Shown here piece by piece: positions 1 to 11,446 of a DNA stretch of 64,000 bases. The notes under the pieces are model-generated. The model had not been told where the DNA came from. It made no database searches and saw only the letters and a list, made by a program, of their open reading frames with translations. The stretch's first letter is position 1, and each line of letters starts with the position of its first letter. The position numbers and the translations under genes were made by a program. Source of the stretch: Variovorax paradoxus (GTDB taxonomy: Bacteria; Pseudomonadota; Gammaproteobacteria; Burkholderiales; Burkholderiaceae_C); the NCBI RefSeq assembly GCF_030811855.1, contig NZ_JAUSRN010000009.1:62001-126000 (forward strand), in the 5' to 3' direction.

Positions 1-1
1 G

Positions 2-175
2 GGCTCGTACTTCAGCCGCATCGAACTGCGCGGCGGCCAGAACGTGGCCATGGCCAAGCCCTTCCGCCGCGGCTTCTACAGCCGCGTGGGGCTCAACGTC
101 GGCCACGCGGTGCCGCCAGTGGAGGTAAGGCCCGAGGCGCTGCAGCAGCGCGTGAGCGGCTTGCTGGCCACTTAG
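2..175 (+). CDS. C-terminal end of a probable PlsC-type phospholipid/glycerol acyltransferase (partial)
   Basis: Only the last 57 codons and the stop lie in the window; the frame is open from base 2. The tail contains GSYFSR, then AKPFRRGFYSRVGLNVG and a P-E-A-L-Q-Q-R-V stretch. I associate this pattern with the C-terminus of PlsC-type 1-acylglycerol-phosphate acyltransferases, including those fused to an MFS lysophospholipid transporter (LplT/Aas type). These act at the inner membrane in phospholipid synthesis or repair. The catalytic HX4D motif would lie upstream of the window and cannot be checked, so the family call rests on the tail pattern only. Confidence 0.5.
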   Translation, partial: GSYFSRIELRGGQNVAMAKPFRRGFYSRVGLNVGHAVPPVEVRPEALQQRVSGLLAT

Positions 176-323
176 GCCCGGCCTTACCGGCGTGCCCGGC
201 GCCGAAAAAGTATCTTTCCAAGATACCCGAAGCGGCTCAAACCAGAACTGGTTGAAGCATTTGATCCTTGCGGTGCGGGAGCGAACCATCATTCGCTCAC
301 CTTCACTACGCCGCGAGGCTTTC

Positions 324-830
324 ATGCAACCCTTCTCATCCACCACCGTTTCGATCCAGCGCGACACGCGGGCCTGGCAGATCCAGGCCTGGGCTTCGTT
401 CGCCGTCGCCGTGTTCCTGTGCGCCACCGGCTTGAGCTGGCTGCCGGGCGAGGCGCTGGACCGTGCGTTCATGGTGATGGGCTATGTGTTCTGCCTCAGC
501 ACCGCTTTCATGCTGGCCAAGTTCGTGCGCGACAACCAGCACGCTGACACGAACGGTGCCGCAGGCCGCGACGTGCCGATGTGGCGCCTGGTGGTCTGGG
601 GCAGCTTCTTCACCGCCATGGGCCTGACCGGCTGGGGCCTCGTCCGCATGGAGATCAACGACGCCTACAAGGCCTTCCTGGGCGTGAGCTGGCTCTTCCT
701 GATCAGCTCGGCCTTCACGCTGGCCAAGACGCTGCGCGACCGCCACGAGGCCGACCTGATCGAAGCGCGCCTGCAAGGCCGCCGCGTCGCCCGCCAAGAG
801 GCGGCTGCTTCTACCGCCTCGGCCGACTGA
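324..830 (+). CDS. YiaA/YiaB two-helix domain inner-membrane protein
   Basis: 168 residues with four hydrophobic helices arranged as two similar pairs. The first pair covers about residues 17-70 (AWASFAVAVFLCATGLSWL, then a second helix ending AFMLAKFVRD). The second covers about 90-140 and ends in the near-identical AFTLAKTLRD. This internal duplication, each half closing with an AF-LAK-RD motif, is the signature of the YiaA/B two-helix family of small inner-membrane proteins of unknown role. The ATG at 324 was chosen because the 44 residues an upstream start would add are polar and unlike the family. The C-terminal tail is charged and probably cytoplasmic. Confidence 0.8.
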   Translation: MQPFSSTTVSIQRDTRAWQIQAWASFAVAVFLCATGLSWLPGEALDRAFMVMGYVFCLSTAFMLAKFVRDNQHADTNGAAGRDVPMWRLVVWGSFFTAMGLTGWGLVRMEINDAYKAFLGVSWLFLISSAFTLAKTLRDRHEADLIEARLQGRRVARQEAAASTASAD

Positions 831-873
831 GCGCCACTTTTCTCATCCACACATCAACCATTGAAAGACCGCC

Positions 874-1341
874 ATGAAAAAGTCCATTGCTTCTCTTCTG
901 GTCGCTGCTTGCACCGTCTTCGCCAGCGCGACGCTGCCCCTTCATGCCCAGGCCCAGACCCGCGGTTCCGAGGCTTCGGCCGCACTCTCGATGCTGCCCG
1001 TGGCCTCGGTCGTGGGTGCGGCTTCAGCCGTAGGCGCGTCAGCCACGGCGGTGGTCGCGGTGCCTGCCGCGCTTTCGGTGGGCGGCTCGATGCTCACAGT
1101 GATTGCGGTCGAGGCTTCGGCCGACGGCACCGTCTACCTGCTGGAACGCGCCTCGGATGGCGCCCGCGCCAGCGTCAAGGTGATGGGCCGCGCCGCCAAC
1201 GGCGTGTCCGCGGCGGTCGGCACGGGCGTGCTGGTCAGCGTGATCGGCACCGGCATCGTGCTGTCGGCCGCGGGTGAGGTGCTGGCCTTCGTGCCGAACG
1301 CGATCGGCCGCGCGCTCTTGCACAACGAGAGGCTGTCATGA
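874..1341 (+). CDS. Hypothetical exported small protein, Ala/Val/Gly-rich
   Basis: 155 residues. A Sec signal peptide is clear (MKKS start, hydrophobic core, likely cleavage after HAQAQ near residue 28). The mature part is very rich in Ala, Val, Ser and Gly, with three hydrophobic stretches (about 45-75, 77-90 and 115-135) that could insert in a membrane. No known domain is recognised. Its stop overlaps the start of the DUF2145 gene by four bases (ATGA), so the two are almost certainly co-translated and may act together in the envelope. No function can be given. Confidence 0.7.
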   Translation: MKKSIASLLVAACTVFASATLPLHAQAQTRGSEASAALSMLPVASVVGAASAVGASATAVVAVPAALSVGGSMLTVIAVEASADGTVYLLERASDGARASVKVMGRAANGVSAAVGTGVLVSVIGTGIVLSAAGEVLAFVPNAIGRALLHNERLS

Positions 1342-2132
1342 AGTGCGCGCTTGTTCCCTCGCTGCTGCTTGCGCTCGCGATCGCCGTGCCATTGCAGGCA
1401 CAGGCCGGCCGCTCCTGCGAGCAGGCGAAGCCCACGGCGGAGCTGATCGTCAAGGGCATGCAGCTGGCCGAGCGCACGTCGCAGCAGCTGGATGCGAGCG
1501 GCGCCCGCGTCGTGCTCCTCGCGCGCGCCGGGCAGGATCTGAGCAAGTACGGCCTGCGCTATTCGCACCTTGGCATTGCCTACAAGACCGATGAAGGCCC
1601 GTGGCGCGTGGTGCACAAGCTCAACCAGTGCGGCACGGCGGAGGCCGCCGTGTACCGTCAGGGACTCGGCGAGTTCTTCCTCGACGACCTCTGGCGCTAC
1701 GAAGCCGCCTGGGCGGTGCCCACGCCGCAGGTGCAAACGCAGCTTCTGGCCGCGCTGCGCGAATCGCCGTCGCGCATCACCCGGCTGAACGTTGCGCCCT
1801 ACAGCATCGTGAGCTACGTGTGGGGCCAGAAGTACCAGCAGTCGAACCAGTGGGCCGTCGAGACGCTGGCTGCCGCCATGGAGCCCGCCACGATCGGCAA
1901 CCGCGCGCAGGCGCAGGCCTGGATGCAATTCAAGGGATACGAGCCGACGACGCTGCGGCTCGGACCGCTCACGCGCCTGGGCGGCCGCGTAGGCTCGGCC
2001 AACGTGGCATTCGACGACCATCCGAACGACAAGCGATTTTCGGACCGCATCGAAACGGTCACGGTGGATTCGGTGTTCGCATGGCTGCCGCGCGCGGGCT
2101 TGGGTGCGGCGCCGGTGGCGTTCAAGCTCTAG
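1338..2132 (+). CDS. DUF2145 domain exported protein
   Basis: 264 residues with a signal peptide (cleavage probably after QAQA, near residue 23), followed by a DUF2145-type body. Recognisable parts are RSCEQAKPTAELIVKGMQLA near the mature N-terminus, RYSHLGIAYK near residue 75, and a YSIVSYVWGQKYQQSNQW segment in the middle. The conserved H in SHLG and the two early Cys are typical. DUF2145 proteins are periplasmic and uncharacterised; the SHLG/YNSNQW arrangement recalls NlpC-like cysteine peptidases, but that is inference. It is translationally coupled to the preceding hypothetical gene. Confidence 0.8.
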   Translation: MKCALVPSLLLALAIAVPLQAQAGRSCEQAKPTAELIVKGMQLAERTSQQLDASGARVVLLARAGQDLSKYGLRYSHLGIAYKTDEGPWRVVHKLNQCGTAEAAVYRQGLGEFFLDDLWRYEAAWAVPTPQVQTQLLAALRESPSRITRLNVAPYSIVSYVWGQKYQQSNQWAVETLAAAMEPATIGNRAQAQAWMQFKGYEPTTLRLGPLTRLGGRVGSANVAFDDHPNDKRFSDRIETVTVDSVFAWLPRAGLGAAPVAFKL

Positions 2133-2180
2133 TTGCAAGCGGGGCGTTCGCGCTTCGAGAAGAAAAAAGAGGAAAAAGAA

Positions 2181-3290
2181 ATGAGCAAGTCATTGCGTCT
2201 GTCCGAGAAGTGGTTTCGCCGCGGCCTCTGGCTGGTGGCACTGGTGTTCGCGAGCTTCTTGATCGGGCTCGGCGGCACCATCGTGAACGACCTGCCAAAG
2301 GTCGAACGGGTGCTCCAGCTCGACGACTTCATCGACCTCGCCGCGGCCGGGCCGCTGCGAAGCACCATCAAGTCGTCCGAAGAGAAAGAACTGGCCGCGT
2401 CACGGGAGCTCGATCAGGTTCGCCTGCAGCTCACTGCCGCGCAGCAGGCCAGCGCCAACGCCCGCGAGACCTTCGGCAACTGGATTGCCACGCGGCGCGC
2501 CACTGCGCAGCCCGACCAAGACCCGGAACTGATTGCGCGCACCAAGTCGCTCGATGCGCTCAAGCAGAAAGAGGACGAAGCCCAGCGCAAGGTGGCTGCG
2601 CAACGCCAGATCGTGCTCGATGCACGACAGGCCGAGCAGCGCGCCCGCGAGTCGCTGGCGGTGCTGGAGCGTGCCGCGCAGGAGAAGCTCGAAGCCGAGT
2701 ACCGGCGCGTCGAACTGCGGGTGTTCGGCTACCGGCTGGCGCTCACGCTGCCTTTGCTGGTGGTGGCGGGCTGGCTGTTCGTGAAGAAACGCAAGGGCAC
2801 CTACTGGCCTTTTGTCTGGGGCTTCATCTTCTTTGCGCTGTTCGCATTCTTCGTCGAGCTGGTGCCTTACCTGCCGAGCTACGGCGGCTATGTGCGCTAC
2901 GTGGTGGGTATTCTGGCCACGGTGCTCGTGGGGCGCTATGCCATCGTCGCGCTGAACCGCTACCTCGCGCGCCAGAAACTGGCCGAACAGCAGCCCGACC
3001 AGGTGAGGCGCGAGGAGCTCAGCTACGACACTGCGCTCACCCGGCTCGGCAAGGGCGTGTGCCCCGGCTGCGAGCGGCCGGTGGACTTGAAGAACAACGA
3101 GATCGACTTTTGCCCGCATTGCGGGATCGGCCTGTTCGATCATTGCGGCCAGTGCGAAACCCGCAAGAGCGCGTTCTCCAAGTTCTGCCACGCCTGCGGC
3201 ACCTCCGCCTTGCCGCGCGTGCCGCTCGCATCGGCAGCGAGCTCTGCGGATTCCTTCACACCCGGCGGACCGGCTCAGCCTGCCGTGTAG
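2181..3290 (+). CDS. Membrane protein with coiled coil and C-terminal double zinc ribbon
   Basis: 369 residues. One membrane helix lies near residues 15-35, followed by an Ala/Glu/Arg-rich coiled coil (about 75-180). Next come two or three helices (about 195-265) and a soluble C-terminus. The C-terminus contains CPGCERP, then CPHCGIGLFDHCGQC and CHACG, that is two to three CxxC knuckles of a zinc-ribbon type. The ATG at 2181 follows a purine-rich ribosome site (GAGGAAAAAG); the extra residues of an upstream start are low-complexity Lys/Glu. Function unknown; zinc ribbons joined to membrane helices often mediate protein-protein contacts. Confidence 0.75.
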   Translation: MSKSLRLSEKWFRRGLWLVALVFASFLIGLGGTIVNDLPKVERVLQLDDFIDLAAAGPLRSTIKSSEEKELAASRELDQVRLQLTAAQQASANARETFGNWIATRRATAQPDQDPELIARTKSLDALKQKEDEAQRKVAAQRQIVLDARQAEQRARESLAVLERAAQEKLEAEYRRVELRVFGYRLALTLPLLVVAGWLFVKKRKGTYWPFVWGFIFFALFAFFVELVPYLPSYGGYVRYVVGILATVLVGRYAIVALNRYLARQKLAEQQPDQVRREELSYDTALTRLGKGVCPGCERPVDLKNNEIDFCPHCGIGLFDHCGQCETRKSAFSKFCHACGTSALPRVPLASAASSADSFTPGGPAQPAV

Positions 3291-3380
3291 CGGCAGCGCC
3301 GCAGGGCCGTGCTACAACGTCCGGCTGCGACACGGAGGTGGCCGCGGATTTCCATCATCAACTCAGAGGGAGCACCCAGC

Positions 3381-3755
3381 ATGAGCATTTTCGGCAGCAT
3401 TCTTTCCAAGATCTTCCCGTCCGCACACGCCGCCGACGCACCTGCGGCTGCACCGGCCCCCGCCGGCGCTCCGGCGGCCGCGGCACCGCCGCCGGCCATC
3501 ACGGTGGTCGACGTCGAGGCCCTGCTCGACGGCATGCCCGGTGCGAGCAGCCTGAACTGGCGCACTTCCATCGTCGACTTGATGAAGCTGCTCGGCCTTG
3601 ACAGCAGCATCGACGCGCGCAAGCAGCTGGCCGCTGAACTCAGCTACGGCGCTGATACGAGCGACAGCGCCAAGATGAACGTCTGGCTGCATCGCCAGGT
3701 CATGACCAAACTGGCGGCCAACGGCGGCAAGGTTCCGGCCGAGCTGCGCGACTGA
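3381..3755 (+). CDS. DUF3597 family protein
   Basis: 124 residues. It opens with MSIFGSILSKIF, has an Ala/Pro-rich linker (about 15-40), and then the conserved DUF3597 core: LNWRTSIVDLMKLLGLDSS, RKQLAAELSYGADTSDSAKM and a LHRQVMTKLAANGGKVPAELRD tail. This matches the family in full. Members are short proteins of unknown role; the A/P-rich linker varies between species. It is a single gene that ends in a strong hairpin terminator. The start at 3381 was chosen because MSIFGSIL is the usual family start and an AGGGAG site precedes it. Confidence 0.85.
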   Translation: MSIFGSILSKIFPSAHAADAPAAAPAPAGAPAAAAPPPAITVVDVEALLDGMPGASSLNWRTSIVDLMKLLGLDSSIDARKQLAAELSYGADTSDSAKMNVWLHRQVMTKLAANGGKVPAELRD

Positions 3756-3769
3756 TCGTCCGCCCCTCG

Positions 3770-3806
3770 AAGCAAGAAGCCCGGCATGCCGGGCTTCTTG
3801 CTTTTT
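3770..3806. terminator. Bidirectional intrinsic terminator
   Basis: A perfect 16-bp inverted repeat (AAGCAAGAAGCCCGGC) with a two-base centre, flanked by A and T runs. It sits between the convergent DUF3597 and SDR genes and can stop both transcripts. Confidence 0.9.
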
Positions 3807-3826
3807 GAGAAGTGGGCGCCAGGGGC

Positions 3827-4612
3827 TCAGGTCCAGCCGGCATCCACCACGAAATCTTGCGCGGTGCACATTCTCGAATCGTCGGCGGCAAGAAAGAGCG
3901 CCATGGCGGCGATGTCCTCGGCCATCACGCGGCCCGGCAGGCACTGGGCCGCATCGATCTCGGCGCCAGACTCCGGCTTCACCCACAGCTTGATCTGCCG
4001 CTCGGTCATGACCCAGCCCGGCACGATCGAATTGACGCGAATGTTCTCCTTTCCCAGGTCGCGCGCCAGCGAGCGCGTGAGGCCGCGCGCGGCGGCCTTG
4101 CAGGCCTGGTAGACGGGATAGCCCCGGCCCTTGATCATCCAGCTGATCGAGCCGAAGTTGATGATCGATCCGCCGCCCAGCGCGCGCATGTCATCGGCCA
4201 CGGCCTGCGCCGCGAAGAACTGGTGCTTGAAGTTGACCGCCACCAGGCGATCGAAATCTTCGCTCGTCACGTCGGCCATGTCATGGCGCCGGTCGTTGGC
4301 GGCGTTGTTCAGCAGCACGCCAATGGAACCGAACTGCGCCCGAACCGCGGCAATGGCAGTGGTGAGCGCGGCGGTGTCGGTCACGTCGCATTCGCAAAAC
4401 AGCGCCGGGTGGCTGCCCTGCAATTGGGATGCGAGCGCGCGGCCCGCGGCAGCGTCGAGATCGCAGAAGCCGACCTTCGCGCCCTGGCCATGGAACGCCC
4501 GCACCAGCGCTTCGCCGATGCCGGTGGCGCCGCCTGAGATGAACACGGCGCGACCGGCCAGCGAGGGATAGCGGGCGGTGTACGCGGTTGGTGAAGAAGA
4601 AGCGGTTGTCAT
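3827..4612 (-). CDS. SDR family NAD(P)-dependent oxidoreductase
   Basis: 261 residues, the usual length of classical short-chain dehydrogenases. The nucleotide-binding glycine motif is GGATGIG (near residue 28), followed by an acidic CDLD after beta-2 that favours NAD(H). NNAAN is present in place of NNAG. The catalytic Ser lies in FGSIS and the Tyr-x3-Lys in YQACK. The C-terminal CTAQDFVVDAGWT is typical. Sequence style recalls sugar or aldose dehydrogenases of this family (L-fucose or D-xylose type), but the substrate cannot be told. It is a single gene with the terminator at 3770-3806 downstream. Confidence 0.85.
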   Translation of the reverse strand: MTTASSSPTAYTARYPSLAGRAVFISGGATGIGEALVRAFHGQGAKVGFCDLDAAAGRALASQLQGSHPALFCECDVTDTAALTTAIAAVRAQFGSIGVLLNNAANDRRHDMADVTSEDFDRLVAVNFKHQFFAAQAVADDMRALGGGSIINFGSISWMIKGRGYPVYQACKAAARGLTRSLARDLGKENIRVNSIVPGWVMTERQIKLWVKPESGAEIDAAQCLPGRVMAEDIAAMALFLAADDSRMCTAQDFVVDAGWT

Positions 4613-4740
4613 GCCTTTTAGCGTAGCGGATGAACGCGTTGGAGTGCACCCGGTTTACTCCTGCATACCTCCGGCGTACGTGTGGCGTATGGCTTCCGGC
4701 ATGTGGGCAAGGGGCGCTTGCGTGGCTACGCTTGCCGCCC

Positions 4741-5124
4741 ATGAACATCCTCTATCGTCGCCGTGCAATGACCGGCCTCGCCGCCCTGGCGCTTGTTCCC
4801 CTGGCGCTCGCCGTTCGGCCGGCGCGGGCCCAAGCCGCGGCGCCCATCCAGCTCTTCAAGATCGTGTCACCACGCGATGAGATCGTCGTCGGCGTGGAGG
4901 CCGCGCAACTCGGCACGGGCGCGGGGCCTGCCGTGCAACGCCTGGCCGAATTGTTAACCGCTAAGGGGCAGCTCACGCTCTGGCAATACGCATCGCAGAA
5001 GGACGCCGCCGGCGCCCTGGTTCAAGCGCCGCTGCGGCAGGTGGCGGTGTTCAAGAACGAGCTGCTGCGCATCGAGCCCTATACGACGCCGCTGCCGGTC
5101 AAGGCTCCGGCGGCCGCCAAGTAG
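4741..5124 (+). CDS. Hypothetical exported protein
   Basis: 127 residues. The start at 4741 gives a good signal peptide: MNILYRRR, a hydrophobic stretch TGLAALALVPLALAV and a cleavage site after ARAQA. The mature part is about 95 residues with a predicted alpha/beta mix (IQLFKIVSPRDEIVVGV, then a helix AVQRLAELL). No known domain is recognised. A longer reading frame begins at 4630, but the added residues are Cys-rich and would bury the signal peptide. It lies convergent with tgt. Function unknown. Confidence 0.6.
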   Translation: MNILYRRRAMTGLAALALVPLALAVRPARAQAAAPIQLFKIVSPRDEIVVGVEAAQLGTGAGPAVQRLAELLTAKGQLTLWQYASQKDAAGALVQAPLRQVAVFKNELLRIEPYTTPLPVKAPAAAK

Positions 5125-5146
5125 GCGGCGCGTTCATGCGTGGCAG

Positions 5147-7377
<2,231 letters not shown>

Positions 7378-7459
7378 GGTGCTTGAGGGCCGGACGGGCC
7401 CGTGCCAAGGAGGCATGGAAAGGAAGAAGAACAAGGCCGGAGCCGGGCAGAATTGTCCC

Positions 7460-9589
7460 ATGCCCGCTTCCGCGAAGTCAGTGCGCCCCAAAAAGACCGC
7501 AAACCCACCCACCGTCGCCCCAGTCGCGCCCGGCGCCGGCCTGAGCCTCGTGCAGCGCGCGCTGCGCAAGCTCGGGCTCGTGCGCGACATCGACTTCGCG
7601 CTCTACCTCCCGATGCGCTACGAGGACGAGACGCGCATCGTGCGGCTGGCCGACACGCGCGACGGTGACATGGCGCAGGTCGAAGGCGTGGTGACTGAGT
7701 GCGAAGTGGTGTTCCGCCCGCGGCGGCAACTGATTGCCACCATCGACGACGGCAGCGACACCTGCCAACTGCGCTTCTTCAATTTCTATCCCTCGCAGCA
7801 GAAGCAGCTCGCGGTCGGTGCACGCGTGCGCGTGCGCGGAGAGGTGCGCGGCGGTTTCGTCGGGCGGCAGATGATGCATCCGACGGTCAAGGCGGCCGGC
7901 ACGGCGCTGCCCGAGGCGCTCACGCCCGTGTACTCGACAGTGGCCGGCTTGCCGCAGCCGGTGCTCCGGCGCGAGGTGCGCTCGGGCCTGGCGCGTGCGG
8001 TGCTCGACGAGACGATTCCGGTGCAGATCGGCCTTCGCGGCGCCTGGGACCTGCGCAGTTCGCTGACCTTTCTGCACTACCCGACGCCCGACGTGGCGAT
8101 GGCAACGCTCGAAGACCACAGCCACCCGGCGTGGCAGCGCATCAAGGCGGAGGAGCTGCTGGCGCAGCAGCTGTCGCAGCTGCAGGCGCGGCTGGAGCGC
8201 GCGGCGCAGCGTGCACCGAAGCTGCCTTTTTCGCCCAAGCTGCAGCCCAGTTCGCTGCACGCCCAATTGCTTGCCGTGCTGCCCTTCGGCCTGACAGGCG
8301 CGCAGCAACGCGTGGGCGAAGAGATCTCGCACGACCTGGCCCGCGAGATTCCGATGCACCGCTTGCTGCAGGGCGATGTGGGGTCGGGCAAGACCGTGGT
8401 GGCGGCGCTCGCGGCGGCGCGCTGCATCGACGCGGGCTTTCAGTGCGCGCTGATGGCGCCGACTGAAATTCTTGCGGCTCAGCATTTCGGCAAGCTGGTC
8501 GGATGGCTCGATCCGCTGCTGGCCGAGCGCGGCCTGCGCGTGGCCTGGCTCACGGGCAGCCAGAAGAAGAAGGAACGAGACACCATGTCGGCCGCGGTCG
8601 AAAGCGGCGAGGCGGCGCTGGTCATCGGCACGCATGCCGTCATTTCGGAAAAGGTGCGCTTCAAGAACCTCGCGCTTGCGATCATCGACGAGCAGCATCG
8701 CTTCGGTGTGGCGCAGCGGCTGGCGCTGCGCGGCAAGGCCGTCGGCCATCTCGAACCGCACCTCTTGATGATGAGCGCCACGCCCATCCCGCGCACGCTG
8801 GCGATGAGCTACTACGCCGACCTCGACGTGTCCACGCTCGACGAGCTGCCGCCGGGCCGAACGCCCATCGTCACCAAGCTGGTGGCCGACCACCGGCGGG
8901 ACGAGGTGATCGCGCGCATCCAGGCGCAGCTCGGGCAAGGGCGGCAGGTCTACTGGGTCTGCCCGCTGATTGAAGAGAGCGAGGCCGTCGACCTGCGCAA
9001 CGCCACCGAAACGCGCGACGAGCTCGCGGACTCGCTCGGTCCGGCCGTCAACGTCGGGCTGCTGCATTCGCGCATGCCCACGGCCGAAAAGCAAGCGGTG
9101 ATGGCGGCTTTCACCGCCAACGAAATCCAGGTTCTGGTGAGCACCACCGTGATCGAAGTGGGCGTGGACGTGCCCAACGCCTCGCTGATGGTGATCGAGC
9201 ATGCCGAGCGCTTCGGCCTCTCGCAGCTGCACCAGCTGCGCGGCCGCGTGGGACGTGGCGCTGCGGCCTCGGCCTGCGTGCTGCTCTATGCGCCTGGCGA
9301 CAGCGGCCGCGTGGGCGAGGCCGCACGCGCGCGGCTCAAGGCCATGGCCGAGACTAGCGATGGTTTCGAGATTGCGCGGCGCGACCTCGACATCCGTGGC
9401 CCGGGCGAATTCCTTGGCGCGCGCCAGTCGGGTGCGCCGCTGCTGCGATTTGCCGACCTGAGCACCGACGTGATGCTGCTCGACTGGGCGCGCGAACTGG
9501 CGCCCGTCATGCTCGAGAAGCACCCCGAGCTTGCCCAGCGCCACATCGACCGCTGGCTTGGTACGAAGGCCGAGTACCTGAAGGCGTAA
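7460..9589 (+). CDS. recG: ATP-dependent DNA helicase RecG
   Basis: 709 residues. RecG remodels stalled replication forks and branch-migrates Holliday junctions. Order seen: N-terminal wedge/OB domain (about 60-190), Walker [13 protein letters not shown] near residue 304, DEQHRFG Walker B box at 410-416, motif TAT-like [13 protein letters not shown], helicase motifs V and VI ([26 protein letters not shown]), then the C-terminal wedge. All helicase motifs are intact. The ATG at 7460 was preferred to upstream ones because the intervening Lys-rich residues are not conserved. oxyR follows 94 bases downstream. Confidence 0.96.
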   Translation: MPASAKSVRPKKTANPPTVAPVAPGAGLSLVQRALRKLGLVRDIDFALYLPMRYEDETRIVRLADTRDGDMAQVEGVVTECEVVFRPRRQLIATIDDGSDTCQLRFFNFYPSQQKQLAVGARVRVRGEVRGGFVGRQMMHPTVKAAGTALPEALTPVYSTVAGLPQPVLRREVRSGLARAVLDETIPVQIGLRGAWDLRSSLTFLHYPTPDVAMATLEDHSHPAWQRIKAEELLAQQLSQLQARLERAAQRAPKLPFSPKLQPSSLHAQLLAVLPFGLTGAQQRVGEEISHDLAREIPMHRLLQGDVGSGKTVVAALAAARCIDAGFQCALMAPTEILAAQHFGKLVGWLDPLLAERGLRVAWLTGSQKKKERDTMSAAVESGEAALVIGTHAVISEKVRFKNLALAIIDEQHRFGVAQRLALRGKAVGHLEPHLLMMSATPIPRTLAMSYYADLDVSTLDELPPGRTPIVTKLVADHRRDEVIARIQAQLGQGRQVYWVCPLIEESEAVDLRNATETRDELADSLGPAVNVGLLHSRMPTAEKQAVMAAFTANEIQVLVSTTVIEVGVDVPNASLMVIEHAERFGLSQLHQLRGRVGRGAAASACVLLYAPGDSGRVGEAARARLKAMAETSDGFEIARRDLDIRGPGEFLGARQSGAPLLRFADLSTDVMLLDWARELAPVMLEKHPELAQRHIDRWLGTKAEYLKA

Positions 9590-9683
9590 GCCGAGCCAGA
9601 CCCCTCGGCACCGGGCGTCGTTTCGGCCGGCCGACCCCAGACAATGCCCGGTCACAGAGGCTTGCGCATAATTGACGCAAGCT

Positions 9684-10649
9684 ATGACTCTCACCGAACT
9701 CAAATACATCGTCGCAGTAGCCCGCGAACGGCACTTCGGCAAGGCGGCCGAGGCCTGCTACGTCTCTCAACCCACGCTTTCCGTCGCCATCAAGAAGCTT
9801 GAAGACGAACTCGAGGTCAAGCTCTTCGAGCGCAGCGCCGGCGAAGTCACCGTCACGCCGCTTGGCGAGCAGATCGTGCAGCAGGCGCAGAGCGTGCTCG
9901 ACCAGGCCGCCAGCATCAAGGAAATTGCCAAGCGCGGCAAAGACCCGCTGGCCGGCCCGCTGAACCTTGGCGTGATCTACACCATTGGGCCGTACCTGCT
10001 ACCGGACCTCGTTCGTCAGGTGATTTCGCGCACGCCCCAGATGCCGCTGGTGCTGCAGGAAAACTTCACCGCCAAGCTGCTCGAGATGCTGCGTGCCGGC
10101 GAGATCGACTGCGCGATCATGGCTGAGCCTTTTCCGGACACAGGCCTGGCGATGGCGCCACTGTACGACGAGCCCTTCATGGCGGCGCTGCCCACCAAGC
10201 ACAAGTTCGCGGACCGCGAATCCATCACGTCCGACGAACTGCAGAACGAAACCATGCTGCTGCTCGGCACCGGCCATTGCTTTCGCGACCATGTGCTGGA
10301 GGTGTGTCCCGAATTCGCGCGCTTCTCTAGCAATGCCGAGGGCATCCGCAAGAGCTTCGAGGGCTCGTCGCTCGAAACCATCAAGCACATGGTGGCCTCG
10401 GGCATGGGCGTGACGCTGGTGCCACGCCTGTCGGTGCCTGCCGACGCGCTCAAGCCCAAGCTCAAGGGCCGCAAGGAGCCCGAGCAGATGGTGCGCTACC
10501 TGCCTGTGCGCGACGCACAGGACCGCGATCCGCCGACGCGGCGCGTGGTGCTGGCCTGGCGCCGCACCTTCACGCGCTACGAGGCGATCGCGGCCTTGCG
10601 CAACGCGATCTATGCGTGCGAGCTGCCGGGCGTCAAGCGGCTGTCATAA
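9684..10649 (+). CDS. oxyR: Hydrogen peroxide-sensing LysR regulator OxyR
   Basis: 321 residues. N-terminal winged HTH (MTLTELKYIVAVARERHFGKAAEACYVSQPTLS region) followed by a LysR substrate-binding domain. The peroxide sensor is visible: with the start at 9684, the two Cys of C-F-R-D-H-V-L-E-V-C fall exactly at 199 and 208, the disulfide pair of E. coli OxyR. This makes the call strong and also supports the start; a TTG at 9672 would shift the numbering by four. It lies just after recG, an association known in other beta-proteobacteria, and upstream of dps, a classical OxyR target. Confidence 0.95.
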   Translation: MTLTELKYIVAVARERHFGKAAEACYVSQPTLSVAIKKLEDELEVKLFERSAGEVTVTPLGEQIVQQAQSVLDQAASIKEIAKRGKDPLAGPLNLGVIYTIGPYLLPDLVRQVISRTPQMPLVLQENFTAKLLEMLRAGEIDCAIMAEPFPDTGLAMAPLYDEPFMAALPTKHKFADRESITSDELQNETMLLLGTGHCFRDHVLEVCPEFARFSSNAEGIRKSFEGSSLETIKHMVASGMGVTLVPRLSVPADALKPKLKGRKEPEQMVRYLPVRDAQDRDPPTRRVVLAWRRTFTRYEAIAALRNAIYACELPGVKRLS

Positions 10650-10705
10650 GAGAAATACGCGAACTTGGCCTACGCGGCGGCCGTTCGAATTCATTCATCG
10701 ACGGG

Positions 10706-10742
10706 ATAGAGTGACGCTGTTGCGAAGCTGCGGGTCGGCTTT
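10706..10742 (+). promoter_or_regulatory. Possible OxyR binding region upstream of dps
   Basis: Four tetrads at 11-base phase: ATAG-N7-CTGT-N7-CTGC-N7-CTTT, compared with the OxyR consensus ATAG-N7-CTAT-N7-ATAG-N7-CTAT. The first two match well, the third and fourth poorly. The site lies 49 bases before dps and just after oxyR. It is a weak match and supported mainly by context. Confidence 0.3.
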
Positions 10743-10790
10743 CAGAATCAAGGCGTCTGTCTCCCAAGTTTGAAGAAAGAGTTTTCACGC

Positions 10791-11378
10791 ATGGCAAAAG
10801 AATCCAAGGCATCGAAGAAAGCGTCGTCCTCATCCTCTTCGCAGGGCAAGGTGCCCAAGAAGGGCGACACCCAGGTGGCGCAGGAATCCGGCAGCCGCAA
10901 CGCGCCCATCATCAACATCGGCATCGAGCGCCAGGACCGTGCCGCCATTGCGGAAGGCTTGAGCCGCGTACTGGCCGACACCTACACGCTCTACCTCACG
11001 ACGCACAACTTTCATTGGAACGTGACGGGGCCGCACTTCAACTCGCTGCATGCGATGTTCATGGGCCAGTACACGGAACTGTGGGGCGCGACCGACGTGA
11101 TTGCCGAGCGCATTCGCGCGCTGGGCCACTACGCCCCGGGCTCTTACGCCGAGTTCAGCAAGATCGCCACCGTGCCCGACGTGCCCCAGTCACCGCCCAA
11201 GGCGATGGAAATGGTGCGCATCCTGGTCAAGGGCCACGAAACCGTGTCGCGCATCGCGCGCGAGTTCATTCCGGTGGCTGAAGAGGCCGGCGACGACCCC
11301 ACGGCCGACATGCTGACTGCGCGCTGCACGGTGCACGACCAGACTGCCTGGATGCTGCGCTCGCTGCTCGAGGACTAA
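10791..11378 (+). CDS. dps: Dps family DNA-binding ferritin-like protein
   Basis: 195 residues. Dps dodecamers oxidise Fe(II) with hydrogen peroxide and coat DNA under stress. The ferroxidase residues are seen in [17 protein letters not shown] and, 12-16 residues later, in [19 protein letters not shown]. The first 45 residues are Lys/Ser-rich ([19 protein letters not shown]), a longer flexible tail than in E. coli Dps and probably the DNA-binding element. A GAAAGAG site precedes the ATG at 10791. The position directly after oxyR fits peroxide-induced expression. Confidence 0.9.
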   Translation: MAKESKASKKASSSSSSQGKVPKKGDTQVAQESGSRNAPIINIGIERQDRAAIAEGLSRVLADTYTLYLTTHNFHWNVTGPHFNSLHAMFMGQYTELWGATDVIAERIRALGHYAPGSYAEFSKIATVPDVPQSPPKAMEMVRILVKGHETVSRIAREFIPVAEEAGDDPTADMLTARCTVHDQTAWMLRSLLED

Positions 11379-11408
11379 AAAGCGCAGGGCTCGCTGAGCC
11401 GTGGCACC

Positions 11409-11437
11409 GAGGGCGGCACAATGGCCGCTCTTTTTTT
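11409..11437 (+). terminator. Probable intrinsic terminator after dps
   Basis: A GC-rich imperfect hairpin (GAG-GG-CGGC pairing with GCCG-CTC, two-base bulge) followed by seven T residues. It lies between dps and ubiA, 30 bases after the dps stop. Confidence 0.5.
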
Positions 11438-11446
11438 GCCTGCCGC

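Noticed and set aside
1601..3601. 666-codon plus-strand frame across DUF2145, zinc-ribbon and DUF3597 genes
   Set aside because: It runs out of frame through three genes with recognisable products; its protein is Arg/Ala/Gly-rich without motifs, typical of GC-rich shadow frames.
7478..9742. 754-codon minus-strand frame opposite recG
   Set aside because: Its translation is His/Arg/Gln-rich and has no domain, while recG on the other strand has every helicase motif.
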